Shown in pieces: positions 17,787 through 28,900 of a stretch of DNA of 64,000 bases. Below the pieces are notes generated by a model that saw only the letters and a program-made list of their open reading frames with translations, ran no database searches and had not been told where the DNA came from. Source of the DNA: CAVSWT01 sp963775245 (lineage in GTDB: Bacteria; Bacteroidota; Ignavibacteria; Ignavibacteriales; Ignavibacteriaceae); assembly GCA_963775245.1 (NCBI GenBank), contig CAVZID010000015.1, forward strand, positions 124,001-188,000. The letters run 5' to 3'. Positions within the stretch are counted from its first letter, which is position 1. Each line of letters starts with the position of its first letter. A program made the translations under genes and the position numbers.

Positions 17787-20700
17787 GTGTTGATTCATAA
17801 TTATAGTTTAAAATTGAATTCAATAATTACAAAATATTATTCTTTGGTTACGAATAAATTATTTAATTCGTTTTCAATATATTGTTGTGATAAAAACATA
17901 AGTAACTCCCTCCATTTAAATTCATACAAACTAAAAATAGAGTTCATTTCAATTGTATTATTATTTTCATTCTTTCCTTTCCAAAATCAAATCGCACAAA
18001 CCAATGACGCAAATTTTGTTCATCTGATAAGTGAAAACGGACTCTATCAAAATACGGTTCATGCAATCCTTCAGGATAAAAAAGGTTTTATCTGGATTGC
18101 AACCGAAGACGGCTTAGACAAGTACGACGGATATAACTTCACCGTTTATAAATTTAACCCTCAAGATTCTAATTCTATTTCCGACAATTTTATCTGGACA
18201 ATATATGAAGATAAAAACGGAACTCTCTGGATTGGAACAAACAGCGGCGGCTTAAGCAAGTTTAATGAAAGTACAGAGACATTCACAAATTATAGAAACA
18301 ATATTAAAGATCCGCAAAGCATAAGCCATAACAATATTAGGGCAATTTATGAAGACCATGAAGGCAGCTTGTGGATTGGAACCGAAGGAGGCGGATTAAA
18401 TAAATTTGACAAGAAAAATAATTCATTCATACACTATTCACATGATCCTCAAAATCCGCACAGCTTAAGCAACAATGTTGTTTTGTCTATTTATGAAGAT
18501 ATGCAGGGCGATTTGTGGGTAGGCAGCGACGGCGGTTTGGATAAATTTGATAGAAACAAAAATCAGTTTACAAATTTTTCTTTTGATCCGAAAAATGCCA
18601 ATAGTATAAGCAGCAACGTAGTGCTTTCATTGTATGAAGATAGTGCAGACAATATTTGGATTGGTACTTTAAGAGGGTTAACAAAATTCAACAAACATAT
18701 AAAAAGTTTTACCAGGTATTTTATTAATCCCTTTGATACTAAAAACTCAAGTATTAATCGAATCAATTCAATGATTGAAGATAAAACCGGAACTTTATGG
18801 GTTGCGACAGGGGGAGGAATATATAAATTTGATGAACTACAAAATAAATTGATTGCCGTAAAATCTTCATCAAGAATTAATAATTTGGATAACAGTAATA
18901 TTCTTTCATTATATGAAGACCGGACAGGAATAGTCTGGATTGGGACTGCTGAAAAAGGAATATTCAAGTTTGATAAGAGAAGATCAAAGTTCAAGCATTA
19001 TGTTCATGATTCATTTGATCCGTACAGTCTAAGCTATAATACCATTAGAGCAATCTATCAAGAACAGAACGGTACACTTTGGATCGGAACTTTAGGCGGC
19101 GGGTTAAATAAATTAAATCCCGGCAGTAATAAATTTATTGTATATAAAAATAATCACAACGATAAATACAGTTTAAGTGATAATTCAATCTCCGCAATCT
19201 TCAAGGATAGTTACGGATATTTTTGGGTAGGGACCTGGGGAAATGGGTTAAATAGAACTTTGGGTAACAGCAATTCTGAAGATTTAAAATTTAAAAATTA
19301 TTCATACGATCAAGCTAATAATGAAAACGGAATTAGCAATAATATCATACAAGCAATTTATGAAGACAGCGATAAAAATCTTTGGATAGGAACCGGCGGA
19401 GGTTTAAATCTATATAATAGAAAACGTGATTCTTTTATAAAGTTTATTCATAATCCAAATAACCCTGCAAGTTTAAGTGGAGATCAGGTCCAGTCTTGTA
19501 TTCATGAAGATAGGGATGGGAATCTTTGGATTGGTACCTGGGATGGACTTGATATGATTCCCGGCAACTTAAGGAAAAATGCTTTAACGAATCCTTCTGC
19601 AGTAAAATTCAAGAGTCACCGGTTTAATAAAAATAATATTCATGGTTTAAATGATGACAGGGTAATATCAATGTTCGAAGATCAAAAAGGGAATTTATGG
19701 TTCGGTACTTACGGAGGCGGACTAAATAAATTGCCTTATGATCAAAAAGATTTATCTTCACCCAAATTTGAAAGTTTTACAACTAAAGATGGACTTGCCA
19801 GTAATATTATTTATAGAATTCTTAGTGATAATAAAGGTAATTTATGGATAAGTACGGATAATGGGTTAACCATGTTCAATCCAAATACAAATGCATGTAG
19901 AAACTTCGATGTGAATGATGGACTTCAAAGCAACCAGTTCTTCTGGGGTGCAGGTTATAAGGGAAATGACGGTGAATTGTTTTTTGGCGGGACGAATGGC
20001 TTTAATGCTTTTTATCCGGATCAATTGGGAAATAACACTCACATTCCGCCGGTTGTAATTACTAATTTTCAAATCTTTAATAAGCCAGTAGAAATAAATA
20101 GTGATAACTCAGTTCTAAAAAAGTCAATCACAATGACAAAGGAAATTGTTTTATCATACAGCCAGAATGTTTTCTCATTTGAGTTTGCTGCTCTAGATTT
20201 TACTTCTCCAAATAAAAACCGCTATGCTTATATGATGGAAGGGTTTGATAAAGATTGGATTTATTCCGGCAACAGGAGGTATGTTACTTATACAAACCTT
20301 GATCCGGGCAAATATATTTTTAAAGTTAAAGGATCAAACAATGATGGCGCCTGGAACGAAGAAGGTGCATCGATTTCGCTTCAAATACTACCACCGCTAT
20401 GGAGGACCTGGTGGTTTATTGTGTTGGTTGTTTTAACCTTACTCGGAATCATTACTTTGATAGCATATTACCGGATTAAAAATTTAATCGAGATGGGAAG
20501 ATTCAGAACAAAGCTTGCTGCCGATCTTCATGATAATATTGGTTCAAGCCTTACTGAAATTTCAATCTTGAGCGAAGTGATTTCCAAAAAAATAAAAACG
20601 GATGATAAAGATATAACAAAAAGCTTAAGTACAATTAGCAATAATTCTAGAAACTTAGTTGACAGTATGAGCGATATTGTTTGGCTTGTTAATCCGAAGC

Positions 20701-21104
20701 GAGACTCGTTGTACGATCTAATTTTAAGATTAAGAGATACTTATTCGGAGTTATCATCCTATACAAATATTTCTTTCCGTTCTGAAAATATTATTTCACT
20801 TCAGAAAGTTTCTCTTTCAATGGAACGCCGCCAGCATCTTTATTTAATTTTTAAGGAAGCAATTAATAATTGTATAACTCATAGCGAATGTACAGAGATT
20901 ACTCTCGATGCTTTTGTTAAAAATAAAATGCTGGAGATGACCTTGAAAGATAACGGAAAAGGTTTCTGTATGGACGATATTGGTAAAAATGGAAATGGAC
21001 TTGAGAACATTAAAAAGAGAGCTAAATTAATAGGAGGCGTTTTACAAATAAATTCAAAAGTTGGAGAAGGAACAGAAGTTCGTTTCCATGGAAATATTTT
21101 GTAG
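17787..21104 (+). CDS. Propeller-type (Reg_prop/Y_Y_Y) sensor histidine kinase
   Basis: A 1105-aa membrane sensor. After a hydrophobic signal (residues 52-72) come about twelve propeller repeats, each with IYEDxxGxLWIGTxGGGLxKF, forming two seven-bladed-like propellers, then a Y_Y_Y domain near residue 800 (NRYAYMMEGFDKDW), one membrane helix at about 874-894 (WWFIVLVVLTLLGIITLIAYY), a HisKA_3 H-box (LAADLHDNIGSSL) and a HATPase domain ending NGLENIKKRAKLIGG. This is the outer-membrane-nutrient sensing type common in Bacteroidetes, here without a fused AraC regulator. The first codon is uncertain: the frame opens with GTG at 17787 and has no ATG before the signal. The NarL-type regulator follows about 100 bases downstream. 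Confidence 0.92.
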   Translation: MLIHNYSLKLNSIITKYYSLVTNKLFNSFSIYCCDKNISNSLHLNSYKLKIEFISIVLLFSFFPFQNQIAQTNDANFVHLISENGLYQNTVHAILQDKKGFIWIATEDGLDKYDGYNFTVYKFNPQDSNSISDNFIWTIYEDKNGTLWIGTNSGGLSKFNESTETFTNYRNNIKDPQSISHNNIRAIYEDHEGSLWIGTEGGGLNKFDKKNNSFIHYSHDPQNPHSLSNNVVLSIYEDMQGDLWVGSDGGLDKFDRNKNQFTNFSFDPKNANSISSNVVLSLYEDSADNIWIGTLRGLTKFNKHIKSFTRYFINPFDTKNSSINRINSMIEDKTGTLWVATGGGIYKFDELQNKLIAVKSSSRINNLDNSNILSLYEDRTGIVWIGTAEKGIFKFDKRRSKFKHYVHDSFDPYSLSYNTIRAIYQEQNGTLWIGTLGGGLNKLNPGSNKFIVYKNNHNDKYSLSDNSISAIFKDSYGYFWVGTWGNGLNRTLGNSNSEDLKFKNYSYDQANNENGISNNIIQAIYEDSDKNLWIGTGGGLNLYNRKRDSFIKFIHNPNNPASLSGDQVQSCIHEDRDGNLWIGTWDGLDMIPGNLRKNALTNPSAVKFKSHRFNKNNIHGLNDDRVISMFEDQKGNLWFGTYGGGLNKLPYDQKDLSSPKFESFTTKDGLASNIIYRILSDNKGNLWISTDNGLTMFNPNTNACRNFDVNDGLQSNQFFWGAGYKGNDGELFFGGTNGFNAFYPDQLGNNTHIPPVVITNFQIFNKPVEINSDNSVLKKSITMTKEIVLSYSQNVFSFEFAALDFTSPNKNRYAYMMEGFDKDWIYSGNRRYVTYTNLDPGKYIFKVKGSNNDGAWNEEGASISLQILPPLWRTWWFIVLVVLTLLGIITLIAYYRIKNLIEMGRFRTKLAADLHDNIGSSLTEISILSEVISKKIKTDDKDITKSLSTISNNSRNLVDSMSDIVWLVNPKRDSLYDLILRLRDTYSELSSYTNISFRSENIISLQKVSLSMERRQHLYLIFKEAINNCITHSECTEITLDAFVKNKMLEMTLKDNGKGFCMDDIGKNGNGLENIKKRAKLIGGVLQINSKVGEGTEVRFHGNIL

Positions 21105-21211
21105 ATTTTAAACTGTTAAATTGTTTAATTTCTATTGTTTATAGAAGAGCAATGAGATTATAGCTATTTAGCAATTTAACAGTTAAACAATTAAATAGGT
21201 TGTGTTTCAAT

Positions 21212-21850
21212 ATGTTAAATGTAGTTGTTGTTGAAGATAATGATGCTATACGCGACGGATTAAGAATATTAATTGATGGAACAGAGGGGTATGCTTGTGT
21301 CGGTGCTTTCGAAGATTGTGAATCAATGTTAAAACAAATTAAAAAGCTTAACCCGGATGTGTTGCTTATGGATTTAGCCATGCCAGGTATGGGTGGAATT
21401 GAAGGGATAAAAAAAGTTAAAGCAATTCTTCCTGAATTAACAATTTTAGTTTTAACTATCTACGAAGAGAATGATAGAATTTTTGATGCTTTAGTAGCGG
21501 GAGCGAGCGGTTATTTAATTAAAAAGACTCCGCCGTCAAAACTGCTTGAAGCAATTAAGGAAGCATACGAAGGCGGTGCTCCAATGAGTGCGCAAATAGC
21601 AAGAAAGGTTATTGAGTTTTTTCAAAACCCTAAATCAACAGTTCAGCACAAAAATGAATATGTATTGACTCCGCGCGAAAAAGAAATTCTTAGCGGTCTA
21701 GTGGAAGGGCATAATTTTAAAGCTATTGCCGATTCGCTTTTTATAAGTGTTGAAACAGTCCGTTTTCATTTTAGAAATATTTACAAAAAGCTTCATGTAC
21801 ATTCGCAATCAGAAGCAGTTGCTAAAGCAATTAAAGAAGGGTTGATTTGA
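21212..21850 (+). CDS. NarL/LuxR-family response regulator
   Basis: Receiver plus LuxR-type HTH, 212 aa. The receiver shows the acidic pair (VVEDND), phosphoacceptor Asp in DVLLMDLAMPGMGG, Thr in LVLTIYEEND and Lys in GYLIKKTPPS. The C-terminal HTH is canonical: LTPREKEILSGLVEG, then ISVETVRFHFRNIYKKL. A TTG at 21200 is in frame but the ATG at 21212 gives the normal MLNVVVVED start. As the first gene after the HisKA_3 sensor kinase it is the obvious partner. Confidence 0.93.
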   Translation: MLNVVVVEDNDAIRDGLRILIDGTEGYACVGAFEDCESMLKQIKKLNPDVLLMDLAMPGMGGIEGIKKVKAILPELTILVLTIYEENDRIFDALVAGASGYLIKKTPPSKLLEAIKEAYEGGAPMSAQIARKVIEFFQNPKSTVQHKNEYVLTPREKEILSGLVEGHNFKAIADSLFISVETVRFHFRNIYKKLHVHSQSEAVAKAIKEGLI

Positions 21851-21852
21851 TA

Positions 21853-21972
21853 GTTCAAGTTCAAGTATAAGACAAGTTCAAGAGTAAGTTTAAGTTCAAG
21901 TATAGTAATTGTTGCTTCATTCCATTTTCAGCTTTTCTATAAACTTAAACATGAACTTTGTCTTGAACTCTT
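21853..21972. repeat. CAAGTTCAAG-type tandem and inverted repeat
   Basis: Between the two response-regulator genes, the words TTCAAG and TTTAAG recur in direct orientation over 21853-21905, followed after a short spacer by the inverse words CTTAAAC, GAACTTTG and CTTGAACTC at 21940-21970. The two halves can form a long imperfect hairpin. It belongs to the same general class of intergenic repeats as the other elements in this window. The rest of the gap to 22142 holds the inverted-repeat site at 22028. Confidence 0.5.
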
Positions 21973-22027
21973 TATCTCCCCATATAGAGTAGATTAAAAT
22001 AGCAATTCTCGAATCTTCATCGAAAAA

Positions 22028-22047
22028 TACCCCCATTCGTGTAGTAG
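22028..22047. promoter_or_regulatory. Possible regulator site, TAC-N-GTAGTAG
   Basis: TACCCCCATTCGTGTAGTAG lies 95 bases upstream of the second response-regulator gene. It resembles two further elements at 22791 and 22845, all with a short TACC/ACCC arm, six to ten bases, and a GGTAGT-like arm. Given the position around the two NarL-type genes they could be response-regulator operators; this is a pattern observation only. Confidence 0.3.
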
Positions 22048-22142
22048 ATAGATTTATTTATTAAGCATACATTTCTAATCAAGTAATTATCTCAAATGTT
22101 AATTGAGGAGAGAGCATATTTTAATATTTTTTACCGTCCATC

Positions 22143-22769
22143 ATGATTAATATTATAGTTGTAGAAGATAATGAAACAATCCGTGAAGGATTAAAAATAT
22201 TAATAGATTCTACAAAGGGTTATAATTGTATTGCAGCATATTCTGGATGCGATGCAATGTTAAAAAGTATTAAAAAGCAGAGCCCGGACGTATTATTAAT
22301 TGATATCGGGTTACCCGGTATGAATGGTATAGAAGGCATCAAACAGGTAAAATCACTTCTCCCTGAATTAATCATTTTAGTTTTAACCATATACGAAGAG
22401 AACGAATCAATTTTTGATGCTTTATGTGCAGGTGCATCCGGTTATGTTGTGAAAAGAGCTTCACATACAAAGCTTATGGGTGCGATTCAAGAAGGTTATC
22501 TTGGCGGAACACCAATGAGTTCAAGCATAGCAAGGAAAGTTATTGATTTGTTTCAGCAAAAAAGACAAGTAAATGGTGACGAAAATTCGGCCGCACTTTC
22601 GAATAAAGAAAAAGATATTTTAAAGAAACTAATTGAAGGAAATAGCATCAAAGCAATTGCTGATTCACTTTCAATGAGCATTGAAAACGTAAGAGAAAAT
22701 TTCAAAAGCATTTATAAAAAGCTGCATATTTTTGCTCAAAAAAAATCTGTTGCAAAAATATTTAAATAG
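22143..22769 (+). CDS. NarL-family response regulator paralogue with divergent HTH
   Basis: A 208-aa paralogue of the regulator at 21212, alignable throughout without gaps of note. The receiver keeps the acidic residues (VVEDNE), Asp in DVLLIDIGLPGMNG, Thr in LVLTIYEENE and a Lys in GYVVKRAS. The HTH has diverged: LSNKEKDILKKLIEG in place of LTPREKEIL, and IENVRENFKSIYKKL in place of VETVRFHFRNIYKKL, so the recognition helix has lost its typical residues. Either it binds a different sequence or binds DNA poorly and works through heterodimers. A tandem duplication followed by divergence is the simplest history. Confidence 0.88.
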   Translation: MINIIVVEDNETIREGLKILIDSTKGYNCIAAYSGCDAMLKSIKKQSPDVLLIDIGLPGMNGIEGIKQVKSLLPELIILVLTIYEENESIFDALCAGASGYVVKRASHTKLMGAIQEGYLGGTPMSSSIARKVIDLFQQKRQVNGDENSAALSNKEKDILKKLIEGNSIKAIADSLSMSIENVRENFKSIYKKLHIFAQKKSVAKIFK

Positions 22770-22790
22770 GATTAAGTTTTGTCAAAATAA

Positions 22791-22865
22791 ACCCCTCTAA
22801 ATGGGTAGTATTGAAATGTTATTTAAGAGAGGTTTGAAATAAAATACCTTCGTTTAGGTAGTGGA
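22791..22865. promoter_or_regulatory. Two possible regulator sites upstream of the TonB receptor gene
   Basis: ACCC at 22791 pairs with GGGT ahead of AGTA at 22803-22810, and TACCT at 22845-22849 pairs exactly with AGGTA at 22856-22860, followed by GTGG. Both end in GGTAGT or GGTAGTG, as does the site at 22028 in looser form. They lie 320-390 bases before the TonB receptor gene and directly after the divergent response regulator. They may be binding sites of the NarL-type regulators. Confidence 0.35.
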
Positions 22866-23181
22866 CTGAAGGTGGTTAAATGTATAGCTTACAGTACTAA
22901 GAATATTTTTAGTAAATTATTTTTTCTTACCTGTTGACCTGGACGTATTAAAAAAGATACAAAATACATCTGATTCGAATTATAAAATAATATGATACAA
23001 TTTTTACTTTAGTGTGTGAAATGAGTATACTAATTTTCAATATTTCCCAAATATCAAATGATATTAATGGGTTGTTCAAATTAAGGGGTTCTAAATATTT
23101 CATGTCTCTATTGAACCCTTGCCATACACTTAATGTTTTAAGAATAATGAATAATACAATTATTTTATCCCGGAGGGATTA
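22866..23181 (+). other. Leader region of the TonB receptor gene, no gene seen
   Basis: About 316 bases without a credible ORF. A TTGACC word at about 22937 could be a -35 box, and the TonB receptor ATG at 23182 has a good GGAGG ribosome site (CCCGGAGGGATTA). I see no recognisable riboswitch or terminator. The gene therefore has either a distant promoter with a long leader or a promoter that I cannot identify. Confidence 0.3.
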
Positions 23182-25939
23182 ATGAGATTTTTGTTACGGT
23201 CTTTTTTTACATCACTCATATTACTATTCCTTACAATAAATATTGCCGCACAAACAGGTAAAATTGCCGGACGCATATTAGACAACAAAACAAATGAACC
23301 CTTACCATTTGTAAACGTAATTGTATTGAATACGAATTTAGGGGCTGCAACAGATATAAATGGGTATTATTCTATTATAGGGCTCTCCCCAGGAACATAT
23401 TCCGTTAAAGCTTCGGCAATTGGTTATACATCAGTTGTTTATAATGATGTAAAAGTATCAATTGATTTAACAACAAAAATTGATTTCACACTTCAGGAAG
23501 AAAGTATATCATTAGGCAAGGATATTGTTGTTGTTGCATCTCGTCCTCTTGTTCAAAAAGATTTAACTGCTTCAACATCTATAGTAGATGCAAATCAGAT
23601 TCAAGCATTGCCTGTTACAGAATTTCAAGAAGTTTTGCAATTAAAAGCCGGTATTGTTGGCGGTAGTGTAAGAGGCGGAAGAAGCGGTGAAGTTGTTTAT
23701 GCAATAGACGGTGTTCCGATGACTGATGTTTACGATGGTTCTACAGTTGTTGATGTAAATACAAATTCTATTCAAGAACTTCAGTTTATTTCCGGAGCTT
23801 TTAATGCTGAATACGGTAAAGCTCTTTCCGGTTACGTTAATATTGCAACCAAGGATGGAAGTAATCAGATTAAAGGTAGTCTAACATCCTATGTTGGTAC
23901 TCACTTAACTAATCACACCGATATTTTTATGGGATTGAATAAACCGGACCTTTCCGATATTCGAGATTTGGAAGGTAGTTTAAGTGGTCCAATTATAAAT
24001 GATGATTTATTCTTTTTTGTAAATACACGTTATATTTATTTCGGCGGCTGGGAATATGGTAAAAGAGTTTTTAATCCATGGGACATTACGGTAAACAGAG
24101 GCCCAACATATACGGTAGCAGAAAGATATTTAATAGATTCTACCGGGGATGGAAAAATAGTTCCTATGAATTGGAATGAAAAAGTTTATTTTCAGGGCAA
24201 GTTAACATGGAAACCTGCAGGTAGTGTAAAAATAGATTACAATTATATTTTGGATGATGTTAACTATCAGGATTTTGATCATTTTTATACTTTTAATCCA
24301 GGCGGAAATTTTCATAAATTCCGTAAGGGAAATACGAATATACTTGCCTTTACACATACTTTAAGTGCAAATGCTTTTTACAAATTTGATCTTTCATATT
24401 TCTTTTAAATCTTATCAACAGTATGTTTATGCTGATCCAAACGATCCCCGATATACCAATACTACGTTGTTAGGGCAACAGCCATCTGAAGTGCCTACAT
24501 TTTCTACCGGAGGTAATCCAAATACTATGTTTAGAAGAACAACCGGTACATATGGCGCTAAGTGGGATCTAACTTGGCAAATGGATAGAATTAATCAGGT
24601 AAAAACAGGTATAGATTTTAATAGACATAATCTTGGTTATAGAGATATAACTTTGATTCAACCTGATACTTTACAAGATCCTCAGGTAACAGGTTATCCT
24701 TATGCTCATATGAGAGTCCCTGATCCAAACAATCCTAATGAAAATTTATATATCAACGTTTATAATAAAAAGCCTTTACAATTTTCAGGTTATATCCAGG
24801 ACAAAATTGAGTTACAAGAATTAATCGTAAATATTGGTGTAAGAGGAGATTATTTTTATCCCGACGGCAAAATATTAGCTGATCCCGCAGATCCTGATGT
24901 TTATCATCCGGTTGATCCCGCACATATTGCTATGACTTTAGCTCAAAGAAGAGCCATCTGGTATAAAAAAGCTACACCGAAATTTCAAATTAGTCCGCGA
25001 CTTGGTGTTGCTTTTCCAATTACGGACAGAGGAGTAATCCATTTTTCATACGGGCACTTTTTCCAAATTCCTAATTTTGATTACTTATATCAAAATCCAG
25101 AATACAAATTCGGACAAGGAACCGGTAACTTAGGAATTGCCGGTAACCCGGATTTAAAACCAGAACAAACTATAAGCGGTGAGGTTGGCTTACAGCAAGC
25201 ATTATCTGATGATATTTCATTTGACCTAACCGGATATTTTAGAGATATAAGAAACCTAACCGGTACAAGAGCAGATGAAATTACGATCTTCGGCGGCTCC
25301 TCTTCATATAGTCAATATGTAAATAGTGATTTTGGATTTGTAAAAGGAATAGTTTTATCACTTACAAAAAGAATAAGCAATAACTGGTCTGCAACTTTAG
25401 ATTATACTTTACAATCTGCTAAAGGAAATGCTTCAGATCCTGCTGCCACAAGGAATGCACTTGTTAGCGGTGACAGGCCGGAAATGCAGTTGATATCATT
25501 AAACTGGGATCAAACCCATACAATAAACGCAACCTTTTCTTATGTTTCCCAAGCTGATTGGGGATTTAGCTTTATTGGACAATACGGCAGCGGTTTCCCT
25601 TATTCTCCAAGTCAATCAATAAACCTTTCACAGATATTAACGAATGCAAGTCTAAAACCATCATTCTTTAATGTTGACTTAAGGGCATACAAAGATTTTG
25701 TGATAGGAAAAGATAAATTAAGCTTTTTCCTAAGAGTTTATAATTTATTTGATATTAAAAACCAGCTTAATGTTTACAACGATAGCGGCACTGCTGATTT
25801 TACTTATGCTGAATACCAGGCTAAAACCAATGGAAATCCAACTTATCTGGTTAACTCTGTTGATCAATATTATAATGACCCATCATACTATTCTGAACCT
25901 AGAAGAGTAGAAATGGGAATATCATTTTTCTTACAATAA
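23182..25939 (+). pseudogene. TonB-dependent outer-membrane receptor, frameshifted
   Basis: Joined, the two frames encode about 918 aa. The first (23182-24408) has a signal peptide (TSLILLFLTINIAAQ), a carboxypeptidase-regulatory-like domain (GKIAGRILDNKTNEPLPFVN, residues 26-110) and the plug with RGGRSGEVVYAIDGVPMTD. The second (in frame to 25939) is the beta-barrel, ending in VEMGISFFLQ with terminal aromatic signature. The break is an extra T in the TTTT run at 24403-24406: without it DLSYFF continues KSYQQYVYADPND. It heads a cluster with a large secreted protein, a PorV-like protein and a T9SS cargo, so it probably imports or helps handle a polymer breakdown product. Confidence 0.9.
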
Positions 25940-25955
25940 ATAGCTGAAATTTTTT

Positions 25956-28900
25956 ATGGTAAATATTATGAAAATTGTTAAAGCATCAATTTTTTTAGTA
26001 GCGGCAATTATCCTTCTTTCAAATGATTTTACAATTGCCCAGGGAAAAAGAGTAACCGATAGAGGTTCTTATGTTTATAGAAAAATTGGAATTCACAGAG
26101 GCAACCAGGTTAGAACTATATTTAATAACTATGGCGTAATTGCTCAACCAGGCACACAAGGTCCTCAAGGCGCATGGAAGTACGATGCAGATGGCTACGT
26201 AGGTGATGTTTCCCCTTTAATTGGAATTAAATTACCTATTAAGGATTATAATAATGATGGCAAAAAAGATACAGTTGTTGAAGTTGTTATAACTCCAGTT
26301 GAAAGGCCCGGAGGTGGAAATTCTAACGGTTTGAATGGAAACTTTGGTGGTTTTGATCCTATTCCTGGATTCGCTAACGCTGCTTTAAACAAACTTGGAG
26401 AAGGTGTTGCTATGAGTCATCTTCCGGAAACCTGGCCTACTCTTTGGCCGGATCATCCTGATTGGACATATTCAGCTAATCCAATTAATAATGGAGGTGA
26501 AACTATAACTCCAAGTGTTGACTGGAATGGGTATTTTGGACGGGCACAGTTCAATGCAGATCAGGAAAGCTATTATTGGATGGATGATAATGAAGATGCA
26601 AAGATGTACAAACTGTATGGCTTTACTCCTGATTCTACTGATCCAAATCGTTTAGGGCAAGCTCTTCAGGTTTCCGTTAGAGGTATGCAGTGGTCAAGCT
26701 TTTTAGCTCAAAATGTAATATTCTGGTTATATAATATTAAAAATGACGGAACTACTACTTATGACCAGGCAACATTTGGAACTCTAGTCGGAACTTATGT
26801 TGGAGCGCAAGGTGATGAATATAATGATGATGCTTCTTTCTTTGATGTAAGGCAGTCAATTACTTACTCATGGGACATAGAACCTGGTAAAGGTTATGAA
26901 TATATTAGGCCGCAGGCAAATCCTCAGTGGCAGCCTAATCCGTTTGCAGTCGGTTATATTGCGTATGCTTTTCTTGAGTCTCCAGGCAATCCTTATGATG
27001 GAATAGACAATGACGGTGATAATTCAAAGTTCAGCGGTAATGCCCCATATTTTACATCGCAAGATTTTCAGCCCAGGACAATTAAATCCGGAGACAAACT
27101 TATTCTTATTGATAAGACAACTTTTAAGAGAACATCTTTTACAATGCCTAATGATACTGTGACTGTTTATTCAATGGGAGTTCCTTTCTTTTTAGAACCA
27201 AATAAAACTTCGTTAGTTGAAGGGAACATAGATGCTTCAGGAAATGTAAATCCAAATGCTTATGACGGAATTGATAATAACCTTAATGGAATAATTGATG
27301 AAAATTATATTGTTGACTACAGGCAATATAAAAAATCACCACAAAATGTCGTTCTAATTGATACTTTAAATCCTATTCAACATAAAGATTACATTAATGG
27401 TGTGGGGGTCAATGACAAGATGATTGACGAAGCACGTGATGATGGGATTGATAACAATAGCAACTGGAATTCGCTTACAGATGACGTTGGGTTGGATGGA
27501 AAAACCGGAACTGGCGACTTCGGAGAGAATGATGGTAAACCAACTTCAGGCTGGCAGAAACCTGGTGTTGTATCAGGTAATTCCGATGGGAAAATTAATA
27601 TTTATGGACTTGAAGATACAGGTGAACCCGGTGAACCCAACATAGATAATACAGATGTTGATGAATCTGATCAAATAGGCCTTACCAGCTTTCAATATTT
27701 TGTCCCTGCCGGTGCAATTAATATGGCGGACCAAAGAGATATGTGGAAAAGAATGACACCAGGTTACTTTGATGTTCCAAAATCTGTGGTCAATAACACT
27801 GCTACACGTGGTGAAGACGGCGATTTTATTTTTGCTACCGGTTATTTTCCGCTCTTGCCTGGTGAAACGCAAAGATTTTCATTAGCACTTGCTTATGGTG
27901 ATAATCTTGCCGGAGTAATTAAAACAAAAAAGATAGCACAGGTTATTTATAACTCTAATTATAATTTCCCCCGTCCACCTGATAAGCCGACACTAACTGC
28001 AGTTCCTGGAAATGGACAGGTTACTTTATATTGGGATAGGGTTGCAGAACACACTATCGATAAAACAACAAAGCAAGTGGAATTTGAAGGATATAAAATT
28101 TATAAAGGTACAGATCCTGATTTTTCAGACGCTCTAGAAATTTCTGATGGCTCAGGCTCAAAAGTATTTTATAAACCTATTTATCAATGTGATCTAGCTG
28201 ATGGTATTACCGGTTATTTCAGTTCTTCACCAGAATTGTATGAGTTGACAAATGGAGCCCCATATTATTTAGGAGATGATTCCGGAATCCAAAATTTTTA
28301 TGTGGATAAAGATGTTACAAATGGGCAAACATATTATTATGCTGTTGTGGCATATACAAGAGGGCAGTCTAGTTTGGATATTTTCCCTACTGAAAATACA
28401 CATTTTGTATCTAAAGATGCTACCGGAAAAATCACTACAGATATTAATACGGCTGATGTTATTCCAAATGCTCCTGTGCTTGGATATGTTCCTCCCAAAT
28501 CGGGTGAACAGCTTTCTAGAAACAGTGGAATTTCTACATCCACTCCCTATTTTGAAGTTGTTGATCCAACAAGAATAAAAGATTCAACTTTCACTTTAAC
28601 TTTTAATGATTCTTTAGTTAATGGAATCCGAGTTGCTTATTCATATAATATAAAAAATGCAGGTACCGGCAATTATTTAATTAAAAATTCAAAGTTACTG
28701 CCTTCGAACGGGGTAGTTGTTGACGGCGTTAGATTATCCATTGATACCACCTATCAAGCAGCTAACGCTATTGGTATGGACACGACACAAAGCGGTTGGA
28801 ATGTTAAATCGAAATTAAATCTTTCTCCAGCTCCATCAGTTGTTAATTATCCGGACCTTAAATTAAAAGGAATACGGGTGCCTAAAACATACAAATTTGT

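Noticed and set aside
18000..19900. Regularly spaced DNA repeats suggesting an array
   Set aside because: They are in-frame repeats of about 50-60 codons coding the propeller blades (LWIGT motif) of the sensor kinase, not a CRISPR or minisatellite.
28276..28578. Long overlapping ORFs in alternative frames inside the 1214-aa gene and elsewhere
   Set aside because: They lie fully within strongly conserved coding frames, lack ribosome sites and show no family-like motifs.
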